A stretch of DNA of 64,000 bases from Ursus arctos (Eukaryota > Chordata > Mammalia > Carnivora > Ursidae): positions 22,424,001 through 22,488,000 of the forward strand of contig NW_026622997.1 of NCBI RefSeq assembly GCF_023065955.2, read 5' to 3'. Shown in pieces: positions 1 through 12,204 of the stretch. Position 1 is the first letter of the stretch, and every line of letters starts with the position of its first letter. The position numbers were made by a program, and so were the translations under genes. The notes beneath the pieces are model-generated. The model did no database searches. It was given only the letters and a program-made list of their open reading frames with translations, and had not been told where the DNA came from.

Positions 1-1020
1 CGCCCCAGGCCATGCCCACACCTCTCCCAGCCCAACTGCAGGGCTTCTTAAAGAACCCCGAGGCCCCAGCGTTACCTGGCAACCGCGCACCTGTGGGTTA
101 GGTCAGCCAGGCGGTGCTAACCTGTGTGTTCCGGCTTGCGGGCTTCCCGTGTATTCATAGGCTCCCTTCTTTCCAGCTCACTCCCCCAGCCCAGGGAAGA
201 GAACTGAACTGATTGTTTTCCTTCTTGGTTTCCAGGAGACAACAGATGCACTGATTAGCTCTCTGCTGAGGGTTCAAAAAGGCTAAGGTATACACCGTAG
301 CGTTAACCTTGAACATGCGGCTTTTCAGAAAGTGTCTGGTTTTATTTTGGAAATGTATCTCTCTACCAGTGAACCAGATCCTTAATCTGGGAAATTTAAG
401 AACTCTGAATAGTCATCATAAATGTATTTATTTAAAAAGAGAATTAAAAGTTATGTAACAATTATGGGGCTTTTTTGTTTGTTTTTGCTTTTTTGGTGTG
501 TCTTTTGTTTGTGTTTGTTTGTTGCTTTGATCTCTGTTTCTCTGCAGCCTTTTTCCACCAGAAGGGGCTCATGGTGTCAAAATTCCGGGAGGGAGTTGAT
601 GTGGGACTGGCCTACCTACCGACTGGCTCAGTGAGCAGTGTTGGGGTTTGACCAGCAGTAACCCTGTAATGAACCCAGAGGTCCTGTTCCTGGCATGGAA
701 ACCTGACATTGACCTCACTTCCTGTCTGCTGACCTTGCGCCTCTAGGACACCATTTTCTGGAAGCAGATGAACATCTGCAAGGACAAAGAACGAGGCTGC
801 TTGCAGTGTCTCTTCCTTCCATTGCCCCAAGGGGAGTAAATCAGGGCAGGGAAGAACCCAGCCAGATGTGGATGTCTGCATGCTGCTGGGGCAACCTCAG
901 TAAATATTTTGTAAACGTTTCTTCTATCCCCCTTAGTGCATTAAGCAGAAAAAAAAATCTGTTCTCATTTTTCTATGTACCATACCACGAGCTTTGTAGT
1001 TCTAGGCATGGATTAGGCTT
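1..1020. other. unassigned sequence at window start
   Basis: I recognise no repeat family or gene here. The first 180 bases are fairly GC-rich and the rest is of ordinary composition. A polypyrimidine-AG acceptor-like site ends at about 749 and is followed by about 30 open codons, but no good donor follows and the peptide is not recognisable. I leave it as non-coding. Confidence 0.5.
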
Positions 1021-1026
1021 AGGTGA

Positions 1027-1215
1027 AACCTGACCTCCCCTCTCCTCCAGTTTTCTTTCCCCTATTCCTACCCCCCTACCCGCCTCATCCCGCAACCTAT
1101 CCAATTATTTCTCTCCCCTCTCCTCTCTTCCTTCTCCTTCCCCTCACTTGGGACTCCTCATCTTCCCCCACTTCTCTTTGTTCTCCCTCCTCCATCCCAT
1201 CCATCCTATCCCATT
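1027..1215 (+). repeat. pyrimidine-rich (C/T) low-complexity tract
   Basis: About 190 bases of overwhelmingly C and T on the + strand, interrupted by a few A and G. There is no clear repeat unit. The short open frame across it (Pro/Ser/Leu-rich) is a by-product of the composition. Confidence 0.8.
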
Positions 1216-1677
1216 CTTCAGCCATTCACTGCTTGGCCTGAAAATGGCCAATTTGGGTGTTTAAACCTCTGTGAAAGGTGTTTTCTGAATCATCCTGTTT
1301 GTTCAAAAGCTGGACTCTCAAGAAAGCCAAACTATAAAGTATGCCAGGAGTCAGTGGCTTCCAAAGACTCCTTGTGGAGGTGCAAATATTGGTTGCTATT
1401 GTTCTCATCGGTTCCATTTCTTGCTTTTGGGGGGGGGGCGCTTTCTGAATCACCCTGCTCCCTTAAAGCTTGGCACATAAGGGTACCTGTTTCCCAGCTA
1501 CTTTTTACATATCGCCCTCGGGTTAAATCCTCATAGACTTTGAGCAGCTAGAACTTACCCCAGGCTCCTTTACAAGTATTTGAGGGGAATGATGTGGGGG
1601 TCAAGGTGACTTTGAAATTCTTTCCTGTTCTTCATTTCTGCCTTCTCACAAAGACTCAGACATTTTCTTCTAATCAA

Positions 1678-1735
1678 AAAAAACCCAAACAAACGAAAAA
1701 ACAAAAAACAAAAAAAACCCAGAAAACAAAAACCC
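1678..1735. repeat. A-rich low-complexity run
   Basis: Almost only A and C, in the form of A runs separated by single C or CCC groups. It could be the decayed tail of a retroposon, but no body is recognisable upstream. Confidence 0.6.
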
Positions 1736-1943
1736 TGTAATGTTGCTATTGCTGATTTTTCAAATGTGTTACTTTTTAAAAAGATTTTAAGTATAGGAAT
1801 GGAATACCAAGCAAGCTGTTTTTTAAGAAAACGAAATCTCTCCCTTTAGGGGTCTTTTATAATTTACTTTGTTTTCCAAATACTGGGATTTTACAAACCC
1901 GTTTCTCTCTTACAATCTTATTTGAAAAAAAAAAAATCTCCAG

Positions 1944-1991
1944 CTCTCTCTCTCTCTTTTTTTTTCTTTCTTTTTTTTTTTTTTTTTTTTT
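1944..1991 (+). repeat. (CT)n/poly-T simple repeat
   Basis: A 48-base uninterrupted pyrimidine run: CT dinucleotides first, then T tracts with two interspersed C. It follows an A12 run at 1925-1936. Length polymorphism is likely. Confidence 0.9.
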
Positions 1992-1999
1992 GCTGATAG

Positions 2000-3610
2000 G
2001 GTTGATTGTGTTTTGAGTTTCTTGTTTTAGTAAGAAACATTTACATGTTTTATGTGCTGTATATATATATATAAAAGAAATCATTAGCAATGCCCAAAGT
2101 TAATAGCCTAGGAATGTATAGCATAATATACTGCAGTGTCACTGAGAGAGTGAAAAAGATTTAACATAGGACTCAGGGGGAGAAAGTATAAACTGTGTGA
2201 AACTATTACTACTCCAACTAGTTCTAAAAGAGCTCAATGTGAAACCAACCAGAAAATGATCATCCCACAACTATAAATATAAAGCACTAAAAAAGACAAA
2301 AGCTCTCCGGCATTGTGAAAAATCCATAAATAAAAAGCACCCCCAAAAGCATTTGCTGGCGAAAGTATTTAGTGTGGCAATAAAAGAGAGTATTTGTTTT
2401 CTTTATATTAAGTGATTTTTTATGGAATCTGTACAATTAAACACTGCGTAAGAGCATAAGAATTAGAGTTTGTATTTGGCACCTAATTGAATACAGAATC
2501 AGGAAGATGTGGAATCTAAAGTGGTTTGGTGCCTTTGCACTGTACAGTCAAGGTTACCTGGAAGTCTTGTTAAATAGAAAGCATTCCATATTGGAAAAAA
2601 AAACCCATTCTTTGAACGTCCACATATACATATGTACATGTCAAAATACAATATGAAAACAGGATTCCTTTTCATGGCTTCGTACTTTGCACACAAGTGT
2701 TGACACGTGAGCGGAACGGCATTTTGAGGTAGGTGGCTCTAGTCCAAGGGTGATTCTACTAGGCCAATCTTCATATTAAAAATATTTTAGTTAAAGAATA
2801 TATTATCTCATTTTATTTTGTTGATACTCATTAGGCTCCATAGAGTGACTTTTTTAATGATGTAGTTACCTGTTGTCAGCTCAAAGAAAATCCCAAGAGT
2901 TCTAGGCACTAAGTCCTAAGCACTTAGGACCAAGAAACAGCAAAGGACAACTTAACAATTTATATAAAATATCACTTTGATTCATCAAGTCAAAGACTTC
3001 CGGGTTTCAGCCAAAACTTGCAGATCGTGGGGTTGACAACAAACCTCATAAGGACAACAACCAAAGTAGATTTACCTTATAGATGTGTTCTACGTTGGTG
3101 AGGCAAGTAACTAAAGTGTGTGGGCCGGATGCTTCCGCCCTCCCGTTCACTTTGGGACACAGAGGAAACTGGGGTACCTGATGGGCAGGGATGCTGGTAA
3201 TGAAGACATAGCAACAGAGGTTAGCATAAGCTTTGCCTCCACCCCAATATCATTAGCAAAAGATTTGCTAATGCAATGTCAAGGGTGCCATATGCCCTTC
3301 CAATGTCTGGACTCTCCTGGAGCCATCAAAGGGAAGTATCAGCACTATTGATTTGGACCATATGCACTTTCAACAATTGCCTTTAAAAACCCGTTAGGAA
3401 TAGCAATTTCATATGGATTAAAACTAATAGTCTATAGACAGTACAGAACTTGATCCATTGAGAATTGTTTGCTTATTGCAAAAGAGGTTTTAAACTGATC
3501 TAATTCTACTTTTTTTCAAGTCTCTCCTCTCTGAGAGTGAGAACTATTAGAGGATGATATAGCTGGTAATCTCAAAGATTAAACATAGTATGTCACTTCA
3601 GAATTTGTAT
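2000..3610. other. unassigned AT-rich sequence, no gene or repeat recognised
   Basis: It contains a short (TA)n at about 2059-2074. The stretch 2155-2400 has a well-preserved, non-repetitive look with A/T-rich boxes such as CTATAAATATAAAG, but nothing that can be named. Candidate conserved non-coding DNA only. Confidence 0.4.
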
Positions 3611-3614
3611 AGAA

Positions 3615-3820
3615 CGTTTGTGCATATTAACCTCTATAATCATCATAACAATCTTTTGAGGAAGGTATTATTACCACCTTTTTAAAGACAGGGACCCTAA
3701 GGCAAAAAGCGGCTCAATGATTTGCCAGAGGTCACAGAAGCACAGAGGGGTAAAAGCCTGGTGCTGGTTCAAGTTCAAGTTCCAGTCTCCCTTTCCAGCT
3801 ATATAGTGTTCTTCCCTCTA
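3615..3820 (-). repeat. MIR SINE, decayed
   Basis: The + strand shows the reverse-complement MIR landmarks in order: a 'CATAACAATC..TTGAGGAAGGTATTATTA' core, an 'AAGACAGGGACCCTAAGGC' segment, and 'GAGGTCACAGAAGCACAGAG'. These match the conserved core and downstream half of mammalian MIR. It is heavily diverged, as expected for an insertion predating the eutherian radiation. Confidence 0.65.
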
Positions 3821-3824
3821 TTGC

Positions 3825-5040
3825 GGTGCCTATCTCAGGAACTCAAAATGTCCTGTAAACAATTATAGTGTGAAAAGCACTATGATCTATGATTCTACAA
3901 AGATGGGGGTGGGTCAGGGAAAAGGCAGATTTGAAGCAGTTTCCAGGGTTTCAAATCTACACAAACAGGGAGGATTTCTGCTGTGTTAACAAAAAAGGGG
4001 GGGGGGGCGAGGATTCTTGGAAAGAAGTGGGGTTTGGAGAGAAAGATGGTAAGTGTATTCTTAAGCTCGCTGAACTTTTGTAAATTATGCAAGTGGAGGT
4101 GGCCAGCAGACAGACAGCTCAGGAAGGAGGCTGAGAATCAGGATAGGTCACCACAGGATGCTGGGTGAGATCAGGAGATCGGCCAGGGAAAAGACTGAGC
4201 GGAAATGAAGTGGCCAGAGTCTCAGGAAAACATGGAGGGTGGGGGAAGAACGTGTATATTCAGAAAAAGGGAAAAAGTAAAGTCCCCTTTCAAAAAGTGG
4301 AAAGATTAGTCTTGCTCAAATGGAGAAAGATTGTACTTGCTCAAAGATGAAAGTCAAACAGTGTAGTAAAGGCAGAAAGAGATTGTGACGCGAAGAGCTG
4401 AGAACTCGCTTGTTGGGTAATCCCATGTTCTCGAGAACGATAAAGGTAAGAGGTGGGGTATGTTCTCAAAAGCAACCTTTGGGGACAGCTACTGGGGGAA
4501 GGTTAGAAGAGAGGGACTGGAGACAGATAAAAGCAAATTGACCTGCAGCCAGGACGTAAGCGTTGCTCAGACAACTTGAACCAGCAGTGAGAAATCATCA
4601 CAGCTACCAGAATTTCTCCCCAGAGCAGAGAAATAGAAGGATTTGAGCAGGTTTAGCAACTAACAAGAAACAGATGCTCTCAGGTCAAAAGAATGAGAGG
4701 GATTTTAACATGACATGAGAAGTTAGCTAAAACGGCTAAACATAAAGTCGAAGCTTATGTAAGTAAGAGAGAATGGGAAGAAAGACAGGAAGATCGCAAT
4801 AAATATGAGCAGCGGGGCTGGTCAGTGTGGGAAGCAGGAGGGATGCATGGGAATACAGTCTGGGTGTCGGTTTGGTGGCTGGACATAGAAGCTCAAATTC
4901 ACCAGTTCTTTACCACTTCTGTTTTCATTTCTCACCACTGACTTCACCTGTCTGTCCCTTGAGAACGTTTGTGTTTCTAACCATTTCTCAAAACTTTCTA
5001 TCTCCATTCTTTGACTCCCCGTTTGCTCCTGAATGCCCTT
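3825..5040. other. unassigned purine-biased sequence
   Basis: The region is mildly purine-rich on the + strand (many AGGA, GGGAAA and AGAGA words). Two donor-like words (ATGGTAAGT near 4048, AAAGGTAAGA near 4445) occur without a convincing upstream acceptor and open frame. I see no gene. Confidence 0.4.
3996..4008. repeat. A-run/G-run junction
   Basis: A homopolymer junction of about 6 A followed by about 9 G. It is prone to slippage and to sequencing length error. Confidence 0.7.
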
Positions 5041-5049
5041 TGCCTCCCT

Positions 5050-5265
5050 GTGGCAGCTGTAAGAAAACCACACAAACTGGGTGGCTAAAACAACAGAAGC
5101 TGATTCTCCCACAGTTCTCAAGGAGGGAAGTCAGAAATCAAGGTGTCAACAGGGCCATGCTCCTTCTGAAGGCTCTGGGGGAGAAGCTGATTCCTTTCTG
5201 AGCCTCTGAGGGTTGCCATGCGGACATATCTTTGGAGACACAATTCAGTCCCCTACACTCTTCAG
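5050..5265 (-). mobile_element. MaLR (MLT1-type) LTR fragment
   Basis: The + strand reads as the reverse complement of an MLT1 3' end: a 'GGTGGCTAAAACAACAGAAG' block, then 'CACAGTTCTCAAGGAGGGAAG', 'AATCAAGGTGTCAACAGGGCC' and a closing 'CAATTCAGTCCCCTACA'. MaLR LTRs are non-autonomous ERVL relatives. There is no internal coding region here. The exact MLT1 subfamily cannot be fixed by eye. Confidence 0.65.
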
Positions 5266-5290
5266 CCTACCTTCTCCCCACATTTACTCC

Positions 5291-5291
<1 letters not shown>

Positions 5292-5329
<38 letters not shown>
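5292..5329 (+). repeat. (CA)n microsatellite
   Basis: About 19 uninterrupted CA units just 3' of the MLT1 fragment. Long perfect CA arrays are commonly length-polymorphic. Confidence 0.95.
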
Positions 5330-5331
<2 letters not shown>

Positions 5332-5711
5332 CTCTTGACCAACCTTCCCTAATAGTACAGATGGATGACCTCCCGTTTTTTAGGTCTCACAACCAATTGT
5401 CAATTTTCATGAGATTTTCTACAGTATCAGGCATCCTCAGCAGCTAAGGACGTCTCCAAATACTCTCCTTGCTGAACTTCTAGGATTTCCAGTTTCCATG
5501 CTTCTTCTGACCATTCTGTTTCAAGCACGTTTGCTCATACTATCTCCCACTCCATCCTCTTCTTGAATGGTGGTATACACCAGAGGACTTCCTCTTCTCC
5601 ACTCACTTTTTACTCTCTGGGTAAAGCTATCCACTCATAGAGTTTCAATTCTACCTTTGTGTTCAGTAAATCCTACCTGTAACTCCAGCCTGACTTCCTG
5701 CCTGACGTCCA

Positions 5712-5902
5712 CAGCGGCACCATGCAATGGAAACTTCTGCTGTCATATTCCATATCCACACTAACACAGTAACCACTGACCGTACATGGCTACTGAACAC
5801 TTGAAATGTGGTTAGCTACTGAGCAACTGCATTTTTAACACTTTTCTTTTTAATAAATTTAAATAGCCACGTGAGGTACTGGCCACCTTATTAGATAGTG
5901 CA
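5712..5902. mobile_element. hAT-type MITE relic (palindromic 'GCCACATGTGGC' family)
   Basis: It shows the hallmark order of a short mammalian hAT-Charlie-like non-autonomous element: 'GTACATGGCTACTGAACAC', 'TTGAAATGTGGTTAGCTACT', an AT-rich 'TTTTTAATAAATTTAAATAGCC' centre, and 'ACTGGCCACCTTATTAGATAG'. The same family recurs at 47829-48018 in the opposite reading. The family name is uncertain from memory, so I give only the class. Confidence 0.6.
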
Positions 5903-6084
5903 AATCTAAAGTCCTCTCTACTTTATGGGTGGTTCATTCTAATGAACTTCTTGCTGGTCAAACAATATGTCTTTCCACTGGGTAGGTAACTGTCTTTCAG
6001 GAATCAACCATCCCCTCCTCTGAAAAGTCTTCTCAACAACTCAGGTTAAATGATCTGATTCCGCTTCTGTCTTTCCACAACTCA

Positions 6085-6245
6085 TTTTTCATTATAGTAC
6101 TATATATGATATGATATAATAAATATATTACACATAATATTATATATATATATATCCATCATTTTATAGTTTTATATGCTTGTGTCATGAACTCCTTGAA
6201 GAGAAAGACTGTATCTTACCTTAATTCATTCTGTAGTCTTTGTAA
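6085..6245. repeat. AT-rich run and L2-like tail
   Basis: ATATGATATAATAAATATATTA and similar AT dinucleotide runs at 6098-6160 are followed by 'TGTCATGAACTCCTTGAAGAGAAAGACTG'. That resembles the L2 3' segment (a 'GAACTCC.TGAGGGCAGGGAC' pattern). The L2 assignment is weak. Confidence 0.4.
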
Positions 6246-6249
6246 ACCC

Positions 6250-9200
6250 TTCTGACTGAAGCAATTAAAAAAAATGAGCAATTGTATATTGCTTGGTGGT
6301 AAACTTGCATCATCAGAAATGAAGATGAACAAGGTGCAGGATCTAAAAAAAGGAGCTGCTGGCTTCTTTCATAACCCCCTCATGAGAGTGGCAAAGTTCA
6401 GGTAATTCACGAAGGTTTTGCATCAATTCAATGATTTAAAACAAAAATCGTGTTTTTTGTTTCTTTTTGGTTTGGGTTGGGTTGGGTTTTGGTTTTTAAT
6501 GAGTTGCAGTTTTAGGAGCCTTACAAACTGAAAGTTAACATGGTTAACTGGGTACGTGAGCCATTTGGCTGTCACCCTTTATGCTTAAAGTGCAAATCAT
6601 TCGAAGCATCGCTCTTCTCTGAAATCTGAAATATGGTGATTTGGAGAATTCCAACTAGTGGTGCATAATTCTTCAAAACTGTAGTTAAAAGGAAAAAAAA
6701 GAGCTCATATTTTTGCTAAAGAGGAAAGGAGAGCAAAAGCGAAAATGTTCTCTGATTTTGGCTATAGGATGTGTGTGGGTGCGTGCATCTGTTAATGGGG
6801 TGAAGGGCGGAGCGTGAGTAAAGGGTTAGAGGCAGGCATACGGATTGCCGGGAAGGAGACTCATGGAGGCTTTTTTGGATCCTGTGCGTTCAGTGCAGCC
6901 TTCACCGCCCGTGGCTGCTCTTTTTATGAGAACTGGCACACACTTAACTGCTTTAGCTGTTGGCTTCTAGGCTTAGTTTAACCCACAAATGAGGCACTCA
7001 TTCACATTTTAGCTATCATTTCCATTAAGCTGTGCAAATACTAATGGTTCCTAATCTAACTGGATAAGGCACAACCAAATAAATATAGCCCCTAAATACC
7101 CTAATTATGAGGTATCTAGAAACAGAATGGTGGTACTTACTGCAAAGAAGTACCTTACTGGAAACTTAAAATTTTCCTTCCTAAGTATATGGAAAAACCA
7201 AATAATCTTTACACAGAAGGCAGGGAGTAGCAATTCCATTAAGATATTACACGGAAAAAAAAAAAAAAAAAGCTCTTGTCCCATTTTGTCTATTTCAAGC
7301 TCCATTTTGCTCATATTGTAACTTAGAGAATCATTCAGAGAAACAGAGTGGGAGGAGGAATATGAGCTACATTTCGTTCGAACTTCAGATACATTTTTCT
7401 TTCCTGTTTTATCTGAGCTTGCAGGCGACATCTTCTTAATGAGGGTCTTCAAATTCCTCTGCCTTTTAGAAATGTCTCCTGTGTGCCCTGGGACAACAGT
7501 CTCTGATTTTAGCTTTTAAATATGCTCATAACATAGAGTAATTTTTTTTCTTAGCTCTATTCATTGTTTTACTTGCTTTAGTGGGAATTATGGGTTTGAT
7601 TAATGGGCTGAAAGATTTGGTCCTTTTTAGTTTCCTTATCTCTAGTCCTTCCTGATGCATGATGCTTCTCACTGTCTCTGAATACTGGAGAATCCTAACA
7701 GCAAAGGGGAGTTTAAAATAAGAGTAAGAATAAAAGTGGGGTGGTTTATCCACGATCGTGGTATTTGTGGCAAACATTTACAGGAAATACATTCATACAT
7801 GCATGTATATGTTCAGTCACATACTCCTGTATTCATTCAACAGACTGTTTGCACCAGCAGTGAGGCTTGGTACGGGGAAGAGTCTGCAGTGATTTCAGGT
7901 TCTACTAAATCAAAATGAGATGGGGGGCCCACCAATTCCCTCTACTTTAAACAGTGCTGCAGGCATGACAATGGAAATAGGCATGGAAAGAGAAAGTAGA
8001 TATAGCAAGGCTTATTTATTCTGTTTTAATTTTGGTCACTATGTGAATCAAATAGATAATCAGGAAACACCTGTGTTCAGTGAGTTACTAAAAAGGTACG
8101 ACACATGATTCTGATGAAACGAACTATCAATCTTGGAATCCACAGGTGTTACAAAAATAACCACAAATAACCAGGCAACTAATCCCATCATCACTGGGAC
8201 TGCAAGCTTTGAGTCAAATATGCATATTTATTGCCCTAATTAGCTCTTAAAGGTGAAGTAATGCTTCAGGGTTTACTAAGGGGCTCAGGGAAGAAGGATT
8301 ATCTAACAAAGCAAGGTATTTGGGTTTGAGGAGCACAATTAAAACACGAGGTTCCAGTGAGAGCTACTCCTTGATTTATCTAACCAACAGAAACGTGCTA
8401 TTTTGGCATGTCCGCCCCTTTCCATACATGCACAAAACCATACAAGCAGGTGAATTTCTTTTATCCCTGGGGTCATCAAATAAAATGAGAGTCTAGTACT
8501 AGAATAGCTCTAATAGCAACCCTTTGGAAAATAGTGTATTTTTTCTCCATGTGGGCAAAATATGCGTAAGTTCACTAAAATAAGCTGGAAAATATTCCTG
8601 ACTCGTTGAAATGCAATCTGTGAGCTCCAAAAATAAATAAAGATTGCTCCTAAGAAGTCTAGAACATGATATGATGCAAAGCAATGGTAACAGATTAAGT
8701 ACTCTCATGCTCCCAAACATCTGAATCAGCCTGTTCTGCCTGGTTACCATGAAAATATGATGTGCACAGAGATCTTAATTTATAACTTTTCTCATAGATC
8801 TGGTCCAGGTCCTCAGATCTGGAATTTTAAACACGCATTTGCTGAGACATAAGCAGTGGTCATAAATGTGTATGTGTATGTTCTCTCTAAAAAGTAATAT
8901 CAGTCCAAACTAATATTTCATATTTATCGAGGGGCATCGGAAGGGTATAACAGTCCTGCTATTCCAGAAAAAGGTAAATACGTTCTGCATAATCATACAT
9001 CCATGTAGGTACCTACATACGAGCTCATATTCCCTGACCTCCTCCCCACCTGCATCTCATTCGATCCTTAATAAAGAAAAATGAGAGCACCAAAAGTGTT
9101 TAAGAAGTTGATTACAAAGCAAAACCTCGAAGTGATGCAGCCAGGGACGATGTAAATGTGTTTCACAGGAAGTTTGAGGTTGTTCATGTTTCTGCCCAAA

Positions 9201-9655
9201 GGAGGAGCCATTTGCAGATCAATTTCAATCAAGAAGTTGTTCTTCACACCAAAGGGCATGTTTTATACATGGCTGAGTAGAACGCTGAGCGCGCTTAGAT
9301 GCCAGAGAGCTAGAGCAGAAGGGCCTTACCATGCACTGCGAGGAGTGCAATTTTCATGGTGATAAGTACTTCCTGGAGAAGGATGTTATCACATGGCCCT
9401 GAAGGAGGAAAATGCCATCCGAAAAATACAACGGGCTTTGCGCAGACGCAAATGGCGAGTCTTGCAATTTTGCCGAAATAGTAATAAAAGGTCTGAGAGA
9501 AGAGCATATGCATCTCAGCACATAACTGAATAGAGCAAGAGTAGCCCAGGGGCGTGCAGTAAGGAATGACCAGAAACGGGACTGATGACCAATTCTTCAC
9601 CCTTTCCTTTATCTTTACTTCTTACCATGAGAACTGCACTTCCTTTCCCCCACCC
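6250..9655. other. unassigned sequence, no gene or young repeat
   Basis: No SINE, L1 or LTR is recognised over 3.4 kb, which is unusual for this window. 6850-7100 and 8200-8290 contain homeodomain-type words (TAATTA, ATGCATATTTA) in otherwise complex sequence. Small open frames on both strands (for example the minus strand at 9068-9259 and 9310-9600) show no domain, signal or splice context that I can support. Confidence 0.4.
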
Positions 9656-9659
9656 AAAG

Positions 9660-9822
9660 AGAGAAGCAAAGATTCTTCCTCACTGTGGGTTTGACCCCCA
9701 GACTTGCTTTTACCAATGGATGTTAATGGAAGAGATAGGACCAAAGTCTTTTTAAAACGTTTGGGTGATTGGACTGCCTTTTTGCACTTCTGCCGTTGTG
9801 AAGAGAACTAATTAAAAATAGA

Positions 9823-9861
<39 letters not shown>

Positions 9862-10050
9862 GTACTTGCCCAAGCTCACCACTGACTCCAGCTGGAGGAA
9901 AAGAGATAATGTGAGCCTATATCTGCTTACAGCGGCCACAGTCAGTCATGCAACTGTCTACCCTCCGCTCCAGGAGACTGAACGCTTATTTTCTGAGTCG
10001 CTTAGATTTCTGTGGTTATCGGTCATGCAGCAACAGCTAACTGATAGAAA
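9660..10050 (+). mobile_element. possible MaLR-like LTR relic interrupted by a TAAA array
   Basis: 'CTTGCTTTTACCAATGGATGTTAATGGAAG', then 'TTTGCACTTCTGCCGTTGTGA', and a final 'TTTCTGTGGTTATCGGTCATGCAGCAACAGCTAACTGATA' resemble the start, middle and end of an old LTR family whose 3' end reads like 'gtttgttacgcagcaatagctaactgatac'. The TAAA expansion sits inside it. This is assigned by remembered word order only. Confidence 0.35.
9822..9861 (+). repeat. (TAAA)n microsatellite
   Basis: Ten near-perfect TAAA/AATA units. There is no CanSINE body beside it, so it is not simply a SINE tail. Confidence 0.95.
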
Positions 10051-10657
10051 GAGGGTAATTATGTTCAAGTATATGAAGAACTTGCCTTTCTTTTTTGGAA
10101 ATAAGACACTACTAAAAGAGATGCAGGTTAACCATAAGGAAGTTAGCATCATTAACACCTTTTTTAAAAAAGGGTTTGGGAATGGGAAAGCCACACATGC
10201 TGGAGCCTCAATTAGTCTCTAGAAGAAACAAACCAACTGATCTATGTTTCTGCTTTCTTATTTGATCCCAAACATAACATCACAGATAAGCCAATAGAAA
10301 ACAGAAATCCCACCTGATTACAAACCGACTCTCTGGCAGTTTCTTGAAATAGACATGTGTCCTTTATGCCTCCCTGCTTACCATGTTACAGAGAGTTACT
10401 CTGGTGACTCCACTGAGTCATATGGTTTAATTTGTCCTCATTAACTGGATGGAACCCTGTTTCTCAGAGCAAATGTTCTCTTAATCAGTTAAAAAACAGA
10501 GAAACATATCAGAACTAAAAAAAATCTTTTAAACTAAACTTTGAGTTAAATTACGAGTTCTTATCTTCTTAAATTATAAGTCGGTGACAGTCAAGAAATG
10601 TTCAGAGATTATTTGGATGAATTTGCTTATATTTGCATATACTGTGTAAAGTTGTTA

Positions 10658-10815
10658 CAGTGCTCACTCTAGAATCGGACAGATGTAGGTACAGATCTGA
10701 GCTCTGACACTTAATAGCTATGTGACCTTTCCTGGCAAGTTAGATTCTGAGCCCCGGTTGCCAATGAAGCAAACAAATGGTGTATACAGTAAGTGTTTAA
10801 CAAACAGTAGCCACT
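10658..10815 (+). repeat. MIR SINE
   Basis: Sense-orientation MIR: 'TCTAGAATCGGACAGATGTAGG', 'CTGAGCTCTGACACTTAATAGCTATGTGACCTTTCC.GGCAAGTTA', and 'CAGTAAGTGTTTAACAAA' at the 3' side. These are the tRNA-derived head, the conserved core and the CAATAAATG-type tail. Separate words are quoted because the copy is interrupted. Confidence 0.75.
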
Positions 10816-10892
10816 ACCAGTATCGTCATCAATACCATCATCATTACCAAAGTCGTCCTCCTCCTCATCGTCATCATCACCATTATCATAAG
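10816..10892 (+). repeat. cryptic (CAT)n/(CTC)n trinucleotide tract
   Basis: Imperfect CAT, CGT and CTC trinucleotides in register over about 75 bases, growing directly from the 3' tail of the MIR at 10658-10815. It encodes His/Tyr-rich or Met-rich shadows in short frames that are not genes. Confidence 0.75.
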
Positions 10893-10894
10893 AA

Positions 10895-12200
10895 GTTTTG
10901 GGGAAGATGAGATATGATCTAAGCTGTGCCCTAGGAGATGAATTTGACAGGAGTGCTCAGAATGAACTGGAGAGGGTGAGCAAACTAGAAACACTAATGG
11001 TTTCATTTAGAATGTCTCCATCGTTTCCATCCCCCGTTTGCAATATCCCACACACTTACACACACCAGAGTTGGAGTAGAAAACTCAACACTAAAACACA
11101 AATAAGAAATGCTGGCATTTCTGCCTAAGGCGAGTCATGGCCAAAGAGCTAGACAGAAATATTCCCTATCCCCACTTTGTTCAGGAGCTCAACGCTAACT
11201 AATGGACAGACAGACTGCAGACTCGTGCCTAGAGAGCTCGCCCTCAGTACTCGCTTGTGATGCTCCTACATGGTCTTTGCTGCCTACGCTGCCAGCCATC
11301 TGTTATAATGGCAGAATGCCAGCTTACAGGATAGCTTGCTGGCTTTGCAGAAGCGCAGGGGCCAAGAAAGGGTTTTCAACAAGAAGCTCCTTATGAAATG
11401 CACAAGAGTGCCTGGAGAGAACTCCTGGTTGCCTCTCCTCCTCCCCACCCAGCGATGCTGAGGGTGATTTTTTTCTTCATGACATCTTGTTTCACCTGTT
11501 GATTTAACTAGTTGGGTCTCCAATCTAAATCTTGAAATCTGGAGAGGAAAAAACACGAACCATGCGTAGGTACCTGTGGCTGCCAACAGACAGGTGGTGT
11601 TATTGCCTGCTTCTTGGCAGGGCTGATGGGAAGCAGCAGGATTTCCATCACTACTCTGCTAGTTCCTCCTCTAATTCCCCAACGTTCTCCTTTTTCCTCC
11701 ATGATTCCTCCCCGTTTCCCCAATCCTTACATTATCTGTAAGAATTAGCAAAGATTTCTTTGTTTTACTTGTCTTCCCCTGTATCCACATTAATTTAAAT
11801 GGAAAACATGAAAATGCATACCTAGAATTTATTCTTGTAAGACACACAGAGAGAGATTTAAATACATTTGGTGTTTTAAACCAATGCTTCTGTGTGACTA
11901 GAATATATTTGATAATTATGTTAAAGATCATATATCCTTTGGAGCTGATAGACCCGGAAAAGTAAATGTCAATTTTAAGTTAGTAAAATAAAAATTTTCA
12001 ACCTAATGATCAAGAGCATTTTCAGTTTATATCCTAGAAGGTATTAGCTTTTAAAGAAATAGAGAAATGTACTTAAATATCTAGAGCATGTGGTATTAAG
12101 TACAACAAAAACTCCGTGGCCAGTCATAGATATTTGAGACTGTGAAGAAGAAAGTGCAGAGGTAAGAGTTTAAATGCCACCTGATGATACTAAGAATGTT
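10895..12200. other. unassigned sequence
   Basis: No recognised repeat or gene. 11140-11730 has mixed composition with several short open frames overlapping on both strands, the usual sign of chance frames. 11750-12180 is AT-rich. Confidence 0.4.
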
Positions 12201-12204
12201 GATT

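Noticed and set aside
727..843. Terminal exon starting after 'CTTGCGCCTCTAG' (about 30 codons then stop)
   Set aside because: The acceptor is plausible, but no peptide similarity is recognisable and no AATAAA lies close downstream. Signals of this strength are expected by chance.
4827..5201. 124-codon plus-strand frame
   Set aside because: It runs into an antisense MLT1 LTR, a minus-strand frame overlaps it, and there is no domain.
9866..10222. 118-codon frame starting after the TAAA array
   Set aside because: The first part lies in a probable LTR relic. There is no recognisable domain and an opposing frame overlaps it.
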